Assembly (NCBI GenBank): GCA_943788055.1 | Contig: CALSOU010000006.1 | Coordinates: forward strand, 62,001-126,000 | Source of the DNA: an uncultured Saprospiraceae bacterium | Lineage (GTDB): Bacteria; Bacteroidota; Bacteroidia; Chitinophagales; Saprospiraceae | Direction of reading: 5' to 3' | Length of the DNA: 64,000 nucleotides | Shown here: piece after piece, positions 17,955 through 27,136 of the stretch | How positions within the stretch are numbered: the stretch's first letter is position 1 | Layout: each line of letters begins with the position of its first letter | Translations under genes and position numbers: made by a program | The notes under the pieces: generated by a model | Seen by the model: only the letters and a program-made list of their open reading frames with translations | What the model was told of the DNA's origin: nothing | The model's database searches: none

Positions 17955-20832
17955 TGATGATTTGACAGCGACGTTAGCTTTTGAACCAACGTTTACGGAT
18001 AATTGTACGGCATCAGGATCAATTACAGTAACATTAGTCTCAGATGTAACGACAGTAGATGGAACATGTGCGAATGGCTATGTGCGCGTACGAACATGGA
18101 CAGGAGATGATGGATGTGGGAACGTAAGTGCAAATTATGTACAAACAATAACGATAACAGATGATACAGCACCGACAGCAGATCAAGCAGCAGGAAGTGC
18201 AGACTTCACAGGAGAGTGTGATGATGATTTGACAGCGACGTTAGCTTTTGAACCAACGTTTACGGATAATTGTACGGCATCAGGATCAATTACAGTAACA
18301 TTAGTCTCAGATGTAACGACAGTAGATGGAACATGTGCGAATGCCTATGTGCGCGTACGAACATGGACAGGAGATGATGGATGTGGGAACGTAAGTGCAA
18401 ATTATGTACAAACAATAACGATAACAGATGATACAGCACCGACAGCAGATCAAGCAGCAGGAAGTGCAGACTTCACAGGAGAGTGTGATGATGATTTGAC
18501 AGCGACGTTAGCTTTTGAACCAACGTTTACGGATAATTGTACGGCATCAGGATCAATTACAGTAACATTAGTCTCAGATGTAACGACAGTAGATGGAACA
18601 TGTGCGAATGCCTATGTACGAGTACGCACATGGACAGGAGATGATGGATGTGGGAACGTAAGTGCAAATTATGTACAAACAATAACGATAACAGATGATA
18701 CAGCACCGACAGCAGATCAAGCAGCAGGAAGTGCAGACTTCACAGGAGAGTGTGATGATGATTTGACAGCGACGTTAGCTTTTGAACCAACGTTTACGGA
18801 TAATTGTACGGCATCAGGATCAATTACAGTAACATTAGTCTCAGATGTAACGACAGTAGATGGAACATGTGCGAATGCCTATGTGCGCGTACGAACATGG
18901 ACAGGAGATGATGGATGTGGGAACGTAAGTGCAAATTATGTACAAACAATAACGATAACAGATGATACAGCACCGACAGCAGATCAAGCAGCAGGAAGTG
19001 CAGACTTCACAGGAGAGTGTGATGATGATTTGACAGCGACGTTAGCTTTTGAACCAACGTTTACGGATAATTGTACGGCATCAGGATCAATTACAGTAAC
19101 ATTAGTCTCAGATGTAACGACAGTAGATGGAACATGTGCGAATGCCTATGTGCGCGTACGAACATGGACAGGAGATGATGGATGTGGGAACGTAAGTGCA
19201 AATTATGTACAAACAATAACGATAACAGATGATACAGCACCGACAGCAGATCAAGCAGCAGGAAGTGCAGACTTCACAGGAGAGTGTGATGATGATTTGA
19301 CAGCGACGTTAGCTTTTGAACCAACGTTTACGGATAATTGTACGGCATCAGGATCAATTACAGTAACATTAGTCTCAGATGTAACGACAGTAGATGGAAC
19401 ATGTGCGAATGCCTATGTGCGCGTACGCACATGGACAGGAGATGATGGATGTGGGAACGTAAGTGCAAATTATGTACAAACAATAACGATAACAGATGAT
19501 ACAGCACCGACAGCAGATCAAGCAGCAGGAAGTGCAGATTACACAGGAGAGTGTGATGATGATTTGACAGCGACGTTAGCTTTTGAACCAACGTTTACGG
19601 ATAATTGTACGGCATCAGGATTGATTACAGTAACATTAGTCTCAGATGTAACGACAGTAGATGGAACATGTCCGAATGCCTATGTACGAGTACGCACATG
19701 GACAGGAGATGATGGCTGTGGGAACGTGAGTGCAAATTATGTACAAACAATAACGATAACAGATGATACAGCACCGACAGCAGATCAAGCAGCAGGAAGT
19801 GCAGACTTCACAGGAGAGTGTGATGATGATTTGACAGCGACGTTAGCTTTTGAGCCAACGTTTACGGATAATTGTACGGCATCAGGATCAATTACAGTAA
19901 CATTAGTCTCAGATGTAACGACAGTAGATCCAGCATGTGCGAATGGCTATGTGCGCGTACGAACATGGACAGGAGATGATGGATGTGGGAACGTAAGTGC
20001 AAATTATGTACAAACAATAACGATAACAGATGATACAGCACCGACAGCAGATCAAGCAGCAGGAAGTGCAGACTTCACAGGAGAGTGTGATGATGATTTG
20101 ACAGCGACGTTAGCTTTTGAACCAACGTTTACGGATAATTGTACGGCATCAGGATCAATTACAGTAACATTAGTCTCAGATGTAACGACAGTAGATGGAA
20201 CATGTGCGAATGGCTATGTGCGCGTACGAACATGGACAGGAGATGATGGATGTGGGAACGTAAGTGCAAATTATGTACAAACAATAACGATAACAGATAC
20301 AGCACCGACAGCAGATCAAGCAGCAGGAAGTGCAGACTTCACAGGAGAATGTGATGATGATTTGACAGCGACGTTAGCTTTTGAGCCAACGTTTACGGAT
20401 AATTGTACGGCATCAGGATCAATTACAGTAACATTAGTCTCAGATGTAACGACAGTAGATGGAACATTTGCGAATGGCTATGTGCGCGTACGAACATGGA
20501 CAGGAGATGATGGATGTGGGAACGTAAGTGCAAATTATGTACAAACAATAACGATAACAGATGATACAGCACCGACAGCAGATCAAGCAGCAGGAAGTGC
20601 AGATTACACAGGAGAATGTGATGATGATTTGACAGCGACGTTAGCTTTTGAGCCAACGTTTACGGATAACTGTACGGCATCAGGATTGATTACAGTTACA
20701 TTAACATCAGATATAACGACAGTAGATCCACCAGGATCGAGTGCTTACGTGCGCGTACGAACATGGACAGGAAATGATGGATGTGGGAATGAAGCTACTT
20801 TTAGTCAGGTAGTGACTATTACTGGTGGGGTG
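15228..20832 (+). repeat. 21 tandem 267-bp repeats coding HYR-like modules
   Basis: Unit starts fall exactly every 267 bases from ACAGCACCG at 15228 (15495, 15762 and so on; unit 11 at 17898, unit 12 at 18166, unit 17 at 19501, unit 21 at 20566). The spacing departs only by +1 base in unit 11 and -3 bases at the unit 19/20 junction (one Asp codon lost). Each unit codes 89 residues with four Cys (GEC, DNC, TC, GCG). Units are nearly identical even at third codon positions; they differ at a few linked sites: DYTG/DFTG, SGL/SGS, ANAY/PNAY/ANGY, GTC/DPAC. Unit 21 has diverged in its second half. Such identity means recent duplication or ongoing homogenisation. Confidence 0.97.
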
Positions 20833-22443
20833 AAAGCTCCGACACCTTATTGCTACAATGGCCTGAGTGTTGCTGTAATGCCTACAAATGGTTCTGTTGT
20901 GCTTTGGGCTAATGATTTCGATGCAGGTAGTTTCGATGACTGCGATGATGATTTGACATTGACAATTGTTCCAGAAATTGACGCTGAAGGATTAAGTCAA
21001 GATGAAGCCTATGATTTTTCATTTACTGGTGTACAACAACCAAACGGTGACTACGGGTGGGAATTCAATTGTGATTACATTGCTGACGGCCTGAGCGCAA
21101 TTATTGAAGTTCGAATCTATGTCACGGATGACTTTGGAAACTGGGATTACTGTACAGCAAGTCTGCGTCTTGATGATAACTTCGATGCATGCGAAGATCA
21201 ACCTGGAACTGTGACGTATGAAGTGTCAGGTGACTTAAAAACAGAGGAAGGTACAGAGGTATTCAATACGATTGTAACTGTTGAAGCAAGTTATCCAGAA
21301 TTCCCTCTTGTTGAGATGGTGGATGGATATTATGGATTCGATTTAGCAGAGTTCGTTGATTACTCTGTGATTCAGGTACGCAATGATGATCACTTGAACG
21401 GGGTATCTACGCTAGACATAGTGTTAATACAGAAACATATTTTAGGACTTGATCTTTTAAGTTCGCCTTATAAGCTCATTGCTGCTGACGTAAACAATGA
21501 TTGTAAAGTATCTGGAGCCGATTTAATTCAGATTAGAAAACTTATACTTGGTAAGTATGAGAATGACGAATTCCCATCGAATACAAGTTGGAGATTTGTT
21601 GAAAGTGAGTTCGAGTTCCCGAATCCAGATCAGCCATGTGACTTCAGTGAAAATGCTGAAATCTACAATCTATCAGCTGACGAGGAAAGGTCATTTGTGG
21701 GTGTTAAGATCGGAGATGTTAATGTAACTGCCAAAGCTAATGCAAATGTAGAAGCAGAAGTCAGAGACTTGAAGGCAATTAAGATGTTGATTGAAGATCG
21801 TGAGTTAGAGATTGGTAAGAGATATACAGTGCCTGTCATGGCTAAAGACTTCAAGAATGTCTTTGGTTTACAATGGACGATCAATTTGGCTGATGTCAAG
21901 TATATTACGATTGAACCAGGTGCGTTGAATATTGAACCTCATCATGTCGGAAATCTGAATGATCAAACGATCGTTATGAGTTATAACGAAACACGTGGAA
22001 TCAGCGTAGAAGACGAAGAAGTTTTATTCTATGTGGTAGTTGAAGCTCTAAATGACAATGAGTTAAGTAGTGTCGTAACTTCATCATCGACAGTCATTTC
22101 AAATGAAGTGTATATTGGAAATGAATTAGACGTACATGAAGCCGTGTTTGAATTCACTACGAGAGAGAATACGATAGTTAACGAATTTAACTTATTCCAG
22201 AATGATCCGAATCCGTTCAAAGAGCAGACAACGATTAGTTTTGAGCTACCAAAATCAGCTGAAGCTACATTGTCAATCTACGACTTACAAGGAAAGGAAA
22301 TCTATACGAAAATAGACGGTTATGCGAAAGGACTTAATAGTGTTAATATTAACCGAAATGAATTAAATTCGACCGGAGTATTGTACTACAAAGTTCAATC
22401 AGTTGATTTTGTTGCAACGATGAAAATGATTGTAATCGACTAG
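17938..22443 (+). CDS. Giant repeat protein (paralogue 3), 3' part: repeats 11-21, dockerin-like, cohesin-like, T9SS tail
   Basis: This frame resumes the repeat sequence at the Tyr codon 17938-17940; a formal ATG upstream at 17893 lies in repeat DNA of the wrong frame and is not a believable start. After repeat 21 come a conserved block also found in paralogue 2 (VMPTNGSV, WANDFDAGSFD) and a CnaB-like strand region. Next is a dockerin-like pair (NGVSTLDIVLIQKHILG, then DVNNDCKVSGADLIQIRK) at bases about 21395-21560. A cohesin-like module (YTVPVMAKDFKNVFGLQW) and a T9SS sorting tail (FQNDPNPFKE to the stop) finish the protein. Without the 5' part this product would have no signal peptide and could not be secreted, so the two parts belong to one gene. 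Unit 20 has Phe for a conserved Cys (GTF). Confidence 0.8.
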   Translation, partial: YTGECDDDLTATLAFEPTFTDNCTASGSITVTLVSDVTTVDGTCANGYVRVRTWTGDDGCGNVSANYVQTITITDDTAPTADQAAGSADFTGECDDDLTATLAFEPTFTDNCTASGSITVTLVSDVTTVDGTCANAYVRVRTWTGDDGCGNVSANYVQTITITDDTAPTADQAAGSADFTGECDDDLTATLAFEPTFTDNCTASGSITVTLVSDVTTVDGTCANAYVRVRTWTGDDGCGNVSANYVQTITITDDTAPTADQAAGSADFTGECDDDLTATLAFEPTFTDNCTASGSITVTLVSDVTTVDGTCANAYVRVRTWTGDDGCGNVSANYVQTITITDDTAPTADQAAGSADFTGECDDDLTATLAFEPTFTDNCTASGSITVTLVSDVTTVDGTCANAYVRVRTWTGDDGCGNVSANYVQTITITDDTAPTADQAAGSADFTGECDDDLTATLAFEPTFTDNCTASGSITVTLVSDVTTVDGTCANAYVRVRTWTGDDGCGNVSANYVQTITITDDTAPTADQAAGSADYTGECDDDLTATLAFEPTFTDNCTASGLITVTLVSDVTTVDGTCPNAYVRVRTWTGDDGCGNVSANYVQTITITDDTAPTADQAAGSADFTGECDDDLTATLAFEPTFTDNCTASGSITVTLVSDVTTVDPACANGYVRVRTWTGDDGCGNVSANYVQTITITDDTAPTADQAAGSADFTGECDDDLTATLAFEPTFTDNCTASGSITVTLVSDVTTVDGTCANGYVRVRTWTGDDGCGNVSANYVQTITITDTAPTADQAAGSADFTGECDDDLTATLAFEPTFTDNCTASGSITVTLVSDVTTVDGTFANGYVRVRTWTGDDGCGNVSANYVQTITITDDTAPTADQAAGSADYTGECDDDLTATLAFEPTFTDNCTASGLITVTLTSDITTVDPPGSSAYVRVRTWTGNDGCGNEATFSQVVTITGGVKAPTPYCYNGLSVAVMPTNGSVVLWANDFDAGSFDDCDDDLTLTIVPEIDAEGLSQDEAYDFSFTGVQQPNGDYGWEFNCDYIADGLSAIIEVRIYVTDDFGNWDYCTASLRLDDNFDACEDQPGTVTYEVSGDLKTEEGTEVFNTIVTVEASYPEFPLVEMVDGYYGFDLAEFVDYSVIQVRNDDHLNGVSTLDIVLIQKHILGLDLLSSPYKLIAADVNNDCKVSGADLIQIRKLILGKYENDEFPSNTSWRFVESEFEFPNPDQPCDFSENAEIYNLSADEERSFVGVKIGDVNVTAKANANVEAEVRDLKAIKMLIEDRELEIGKRYTVPVMAKDFKNVFGLQWTINLADVKYITIEPGALNIEPHHVGNLNDQTIVMSYNETRGISVEDEEVLFYVVVEALNDNELSSVVTSSSTVISNEVYIGNELDVHEAVFEFTTRENTIVNEFNLFQNDPNPFKEQTTISFELPKSAEATLSIYDLQGKEIYTKIDGYAKGLNSVNINRNELNSTGVLYYKVQSVDFVATMKMIVID

Positions 22444-22604
22444 TCTCATTTATCTTTTACCTGACCTAGTTTCATTGGATTTTGCAGCACTGAACAAGTG
22501 CGCAAATGTTGCTCCAGCGTTTAAGGAGAAGATTATCATGAAAGATTTTGAAACTGATATTTTCCATCCTCCAAAGTTGCCAACTACTGTTTCGTAGTAA
22601 TTGC

Positions 22605-22621
22605 GGTTGTCTTTGACAACC
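22605..22621 (+). terminator. Hairpin after giant gene 3
   Basis: GGTTGTC-TTT-GACAACC is a perfect 7-bp stem 162 bases after the stop. Only a poor T tract follows, so termination activity is uncertain. Confidence 0.3.
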
Positions 22622-22648
22622 CTTAATTTAGCAACTTAATCAAAAGAC

Positions 22649-23504
22649 ATGCTGAGAGTTTTCTTTATCATATTCTGCTTAATGATATTAAATAGTTCTC
22701 GTCTTCAAGCTTGTGACGCTTGTGGATGCGCTGCAGGTTATTCGGGAATAGGGCTCATGTCCAAATACAAAGGAAATTTTGTCAGAAGAAGCTACGTGGA
22801 CTTGCGATACCACGATAATCCAGAACATGCTAATAGTAATTCACAAGACTATTTCTCACAGGTAGGTCTATCATTTAGGTACGCTTTTGCGAAAGCTCCT
22901 CAACTTAGATTCAATGCATATGCTCCTTATGGCTTTAGCAGTCGAAATTAGCTTTCTGAAACCCAAATCATGCAAAGATTTGCAGATGCTAAGATCATAG
23001 CGAATTACGCAATTTTAAATAATAAAGCCATCGGAGATAATCAGATGATTTTCTTGGAAGTTGGAGGCGGACTTAATCTTCCAACGGGTAAATATAATCA
23101 CGAGATTGGTTATGCAACTTTACCAGACAATTTCAATATCGGTCTAGGTTCGTATGGTTACATCATGCAGTTGAACAATTTATGGAGCAAGGATAAAAGT
23201 GGCTTTTTACTAAACGGAAATTATCAGCTAAACGGAAAAACACAAGAAGGTTAATCATTTTGGCAATCAGTTGACCGGGGAGATTTCTTGGTTTCGTGAA
23301 TGGCATGTCAAGAAGCAATTGTACCTGTCCAATTTGGGATTAGTAGCTGAACATGTGAGTGTTAATAGATACAATAATGGGAACAAAGTTCCAGAAACTG
23401 GAGGCAACGGTCTCTTAGTTTCTGCAGGCATAAATATCAAGTCTAAGGATTTGATTTCTGGTATTACGTATTCAATACCAGACATACAAAATTATTCAAA
23501 ATAA
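22649..23504 (+). pseudogene. Broken outer-membrane beta-barrel protein
   Basis: The reading starts with a signal peptide and a Cys motif CDACGCAAG, then LMSKYKGNFV and a barrel-like pattern. An in-frame TAG at 22949-22951 interrupts it; the same frame continues (MQRFADAKIIANY, GGGLNLPTGKYNHE) to 23254. The rest continues from 23250 in the next frame (VNHFGNQLTGEISW) to the stop at 23502-23504. Read together it is about 280 residues. The CDACGC start and the LPTGKY strand recall Bacteroidota transporter-like outer-membrane proteins often found near metal or redox genes. With both a stop and a frameshift it is probably a true pseudogene. Confidence 0.7.
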
Positions 23505-23901
23505 TTCAGTGGATAAACAAATTATGTCAGGTCTAAATACCTACTGAATGTCTATGAAATGACTACAGAATAATTATTCCTCTAGTTTCATCTACAGAGT
23601 CATTTCGCTTCCTTTGTGCAAAATTTCATCAGGTAGGTTTTGTTGGAAAACGAATTTATTTTTTATATTACACGTTTTTACGTATGAAGATATGAATTTA
23701 GGTGATTCAGTTGACAGTGTGACAATCCAATGACCTTAACAATACAATTTATTCTACTTTAAAACGTATATTTACAGTTGTCTTGTAAGAAGATCAGTGG
23801 CTCACTAACTACACTATGAGTATTATACACCGATAACTATTATTGGTATTTTTCATTTTCCTAATCGACCTTGGTGATCGTTTAGTTTTATATCTCCTTT
23901 T
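23505..23901. other. Intergenic region before desaturase
   Basis: 397 bases without a credible gene. A near-consensus TATATTTA lies about 130 bases before the desaturase but has no -33 partner. Nothing else is recognised. Confidence 0.5.
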
Positions 23902-24978
23902 ATGCAGTCAATCAAATTTTCGAAAACTGACGAACAGCAATTCTTTGCCACTCTTAGAAAAAGAGTAAATAATTATTTCAAAGAGAATTCCCTAGACAAG
24001 ACAGGTAACCTTACATCCTACCTGAAGGTAGTAGTTATGTTTAGTCTTTATTTAGGACCTCTTATACTTACGTATGCAGGTGTAATATCTTCCTGGTGGT
24101 GCGTAGCAGCTTATGCAGTTGTAGGTTTAGGGAAGGCTGGGGTAGGACTTGCAGTAATGCACGATGCCAATCACGGAAGCTTTTCAAAATACAAATGGGT
24201 CAATGAAGTTTTGAGCTATAGCATGAATATGATCGGAGGATCATCTTTTACTTGGAAAGTTCAACATAATATACTTCACCACTCCTTTACAAATATTTAT
24301 CACCTTGACGAAGATATTGAGGATAAGCCGTTTCTCAGATTGTCTCCTTTTGGCAAGAAGAGAGCGTATCACAGATTTCAGCACCTTTACGCTTTATTCA
24401 TCTATGCTTTAGCAACTGTGAGTTGGATTGGTGCAAAAGATTTTCGTCAAATGGCGATTTACCATAAGAATGGGACTACTGTGCAGAATGGATTTAATCC
24501 GACTAAAGTGACAATCACAATGTACTCAACGAAGATTGCCTATTTTGCATTTCTTCTGATATTACCGATGATTTTTGTAGCTCAATGGTATATTATCTTG
24601 CTAGGTTTCCTTACGATGCACCTTGTTGCGGGTTTTATTATAACTGTGATATTCCAACTAGCGCACGTTGTTGAGGGAACAGATCATCACAATATTAGTG
24701 AAGGTCCTGTAATGGAAAACACGTGGGCTATTCATCAAATACATACTACTGCAAACTTTGCCACAAAAAGCAAATGGTTGACTTGGATGATCGGAGGATT
24801 GAACCATCAAATAGAGCACCATCTTTTTCCTCATATTTCACATGTGCACTATCCACAGCTTTCGAAGATTGTGAAGAGTACAGTCAAAGAATTTGGATTA
24901 CCATATCATGAGTATAGTAGAATGACATCTGCAATAGCTTCGCATTTGCGCATGCTGAAGCAGATTGGTGCAGCATAA
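23902..24978 (+). CDS. Membrane fatty acid desaturase
   Basis: 358 residues, di-iron acyl-lipid or acyl-CoA desaturase of the integral membrane type. All three histidine boxes are present: HDANH at residues 87-91, HNILHH at 122-127 and HQIEHH at 302-307. The Gln first box residue HQIEHH is usual in front-end (delta-5/delta-6-like) and linoleoyl-CoA desaturases. Hydrophobic pairs near residues 42-85 and 205-250 match the four-helix topology. No cytochrome b5 domain is fused, so electrons must come from a separate donor. It introduces a double bond into membrane fatty acids; regiochemistry cannot be told from sequence. The ATG at 23902 is well placed. A decayed lipoprotein gene follows after 7 bases. 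Confidence 0.9.
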   Translation: MQSIKFSKTDEQQFFATLRKRVNNYFKENSLDKTGNLTSYLKVVVMFSLYLGPLILTYAGVISSWWCVAAYAVVGLGKAGVGLAVMHDANHGSFSKYKWVNEVLSYSMNMIGGSSFTWKVQHNILHHSFTNIYHLDEDIEDKPFLRLSPFGKKRAYHRFQHLYALFIYALATVSWIGAKDFRQMAIYHKNGTTVQNGFNPTKVTITMYSTKIAYFAFLLILPMIFVAQWYIILLGFLTMHLVAGFIITVIFQLAHVVEGTDHHNISEGPVMENTWAIHQIHTTANFATKSKWLTWMIGGLNHQIEHHLFPHISHVHYPQLSKIVKSTVKEFGLPYHEYSRMTSAIASHLRMLKQIGAA

Positions 24979-24985
24979 TGGCATA

Positions 24986-25753
24986 ATGCGGCTATTCGTG
25001 TCATTTATTTTGATGATTGGTCTGTTTGGCTCATGCGTAGCTGACTTACGTCCAAAAGTCAAAATCGAAGGCAAAACCTGTAATCCAGAATTTACACTTT
25101 TAAAAGTAGCTACAGCCCATGATCATCAATGATGGTCTAGAAGTAGATCTTTTCAATGTATGGTCCAAGATTCTTTTGTAGGGTGGATAGTTAAAAAATC
25201 AAGTCCTTTTAGCGAATCAGTTGTATTTCTTGATGCCGACTACAAAACGGGAACAGATAATGGTAAACTAACTACAGTTTCTGGCGAAGATTCTTCTGAA
25301 GTTTGGCATTACAATAATGGCCTGTCATATAAAAGGAAAGAACCTCAGTTCAGGCTTACGCACGTGGAGGACAGAAACATTGAATTCTGGGTCCCAACTT
25401 ATGCTTATTTCATTGAGCTTCCATTTCGAATCTTAGAAGCTGATGCCCTAGAACACTTTGGAAGTGAAAGAGTAGGGGATAGAAGGTACAGCAAGATTCT
25501 TGCTTCGTGGAATAGTGTAGAACCACAGAAGGAAATTGATCAATACTTAATTTACCTTGACGAAAATCAATAAATAGCCTGGATTGAATACACAATTCGT
25601 GATAAGTACCCTTTCTTAAAGGGGAGGGCAGTGTATGACTATCAAAAGATAGATGGTGTTCTAGTGCCAGAACATTTCAACATATACAACAATCTATCTG
25701 GAAAAAAAAGATTGCTACATAAGATTTCTATTTCTGACTTCAAATATAAGTAG
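24986..25753 (+). pseudogene. Decayed lipoprotein gene
   Basis: It begins as a lipoprotein (MRLFVSFILMIGLFGSC, lipobox ending at Cys17) and stops at TGA 25130-25132. The same frame reopens (MVQDSFVGWIVKKS at 25160) to a TAA at 25571-25573. It then continues in frame (IAWIEYTIRDKYPFLKG, VLVPEHFNIYNN) to TAG 25751-25753. Read through, it is about 255 residues and has the composition of Bacteroidota DUF6503-like periplasmic lipoproteins (HYNNGLSY, DRRYSKI); that family label is tentative. Around 25120-25160 the next frame is also open, so a pair of shifts may hide there. Two or more lesions favour true decay. Confidence 0.6.
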
Positions 25754-25959
25754 CTACGGTCAGTAATAATCTAAGTTTTATAACTTCATTAACCAGTGCA
25801 TATGTTCAGCGTTTATGGACGAAATGCGATCTCGGTGTGGTAAAATCTCTCAAACTAAGAGAAGCTTGGTTAAAGCTTGTTAATGAATTGTAAATAATTC
25901 TGATATTTAGATAAATGACCGTATCATTGCATTATTATTAACTCAAATAATTTAGTCTA

Positions 25960-26484
25960 ATGAAAAAAGTATCATTGTATTCTGCTTTTGTTTTTGCTCT
26001 AGTGCTATCTCTAGCATCTTGCAAGAACGATAAAGCTTCTGACTCTGCAGTGCCTGCACCAGCAACAATGTCAACAACACCGACAAATCCTTCTGCTCCT
26101 GCAGCTACTGCAACACCTGCTGTACCAGCTGGACCAGCAACAGTAATGACATTTACTGAGCCTACTTTTGATTTCGGTAACATCATGGATGGTGATAAAG
26201 TTGAACACGTTTTCTCTTTCCAAAATACTGGAAAAGAACCACTTATCATTTCAAATGCAAAAGGTTCTTGTGGATGTACTGTGCCTCAATGGCCAAAAGA
26301 TCCTATCAAGCCAGGAGATTCTGGAGAGATCAAAGTTGTTTACAACTCTAAAAATAAAGGTAAAGTTGGCGGTAAAAACGAAACTAAAACAGTTACAATT
26401 ACTGCAAATACAAATCCACCAGAAACTCGTCTTATCATCAAAGGTATTGTTGATAAAGAAGAAGCAGCTGATGCTGGAAAGTAA
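25960..26484 (+). CDS. DUF1573-domain lipoprotein
   Basis: 174 residues. A lipoprotein signal peptide ends LASC-KND at Cys21. A low-complexity Ala/Pro/Thr linker spans about residues 28-62. One DUF1573 (Ig-like ASPM/SPD-2/Hydin relative) domain follows: FDFGNIMDGDKVEHVFSF, then NTGKEPLIIS and the hallmark SCGCTVP near residue 103. Such proteins are periplasmic or surface-exposed and of unknown function. The gene stands alone with its own strong terminator. Confidence 0.9.
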   Translation: MKKVSLYSAFVFALVLSLASCKNDKASDSAVPAPATMSTTPTNPSAPAATATPAVPAGPATVMTFTEPTFDFGNIMDGDKVEHVFSFQNTGKEPLIISNAKGSCGCTVPQWPKDPIKPGDSGEIKVVYNSKNKGKVGGKNETKTVTITANTNPPETRLIIKGIVDKEEAADAGK

Positions 26485-26521
26485 TCTTATCTGAAACAAA
26501 CGTTTCATAAAGAATAATGAG

Positions 26522-26566
26522 AAAGCTACGTAGTCGCGCGCGATTACGTAGCTTTTTTATTTTTTT
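26522..26566 (+). terminator. Strong intrinsic terminator after DUF1573 gene
   Basis: AAGCTACGTA pairs perfectly with TACGTAGCTT around a GC-rich loop, followed by long T runs. One of the strongest terminators in the window. Confidence 0.9.
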
Positions 26567-26714
26567 TATCTGTTATCTGTTCTATATTTTTATGAGGACG
26601 ATTTAATGAAATTCCGACCAAATAATTGTATCTCTTTCATCAACTTAAAGGAACGCAACCTTTGTTTTGCACCTTAGTTTATATGCAATTTACAGATCAC
26701 AAAGTCTTGATTTA

Positions 26715-27110
26715 ATGAGTGATATTCTAACTAAGCCTAAGGTTGTCATTGCTGAAAAAATTAAGCAAGAAATAGCCGAACAAGAAGAGCTTGAAGCTCA
26801 AGTTGTTGTGCATTGCCAAATTCAGACTCCATCAAATATGCCGATGGGAGTTAGAATATGGCCAACAACCTTCCTTTTAGATAATGATAGCCAACATCAA
26901 TCTAAATTACTGCATCACGAAAATATCCCACTGGTGCCTCAGTGGAAAGAAATTCCACCTAATACTTCTTACACATTTACTCTGTTTTTCTCAGCTTTGC
27001 CCCAATCCTGTGCTAAATTTCATATGGTCGAGCTTATTACACAATCTGGTGGGTTTGAAGCGCTTAATCTTCTGAGAAACAAGCTCGACGTCTACTACGT
27101 GAAAATTTAA
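26715..27110 (+). CDS. Conserved-looking hypothetical protein
   Basis: 131 residues from the ATG at 26715; the frame is open back to a TTG at 26667 but those codons lack a start context. There is no signal peptide or membrane segment, so it is cytoplasmic. The N-terminus is acidic and helical (EKIKQEIAEQEELEAQ), followed by a beta-rich part (VVVHCQIQTPSN, GVRIWPTTFLLD, SYTFTLFFSALP). I do not recognise the family. It converges with the AraC gene, 26 bases away. Confidence 0.65.
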   Translation: MSDILTKPKVVIAEKIKQEIAEQEELEAQVVVHCQIQTPSNMPMGVRIWPTTFLLDNDSQHQSKLLHHENIPLVPQWKEIPPNTSYTFTLFFSALPQSCAKFHMVELITQSGGFEALNLLRNKLDVYYVKI

Positions 27111-27136
27111 TAAATCTGTATTAATAGTCTGTTGAC

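Noticed and set aside
15106-20656. Recurrent 77-codon open frames on the minus strand in the repeat array
   Set aside because: They recur every 267 bases because the repeat recurs. The composition (His/Leu/Ser-rich) is unlike a real protein and they are shadows of the plus-strand gene.
15228-20832. CRISPR array or satellite
   Set aside because: The period is 267 bases, has no distinct spacers and is coding in one frame throughout.
25938-26249. Gly/Ala/Val-rich minus-strand frame opposite the DUF1573 gene
   Set aside because: It is the reverse of the Ala/Pro/Thr linker and has no support of its own.
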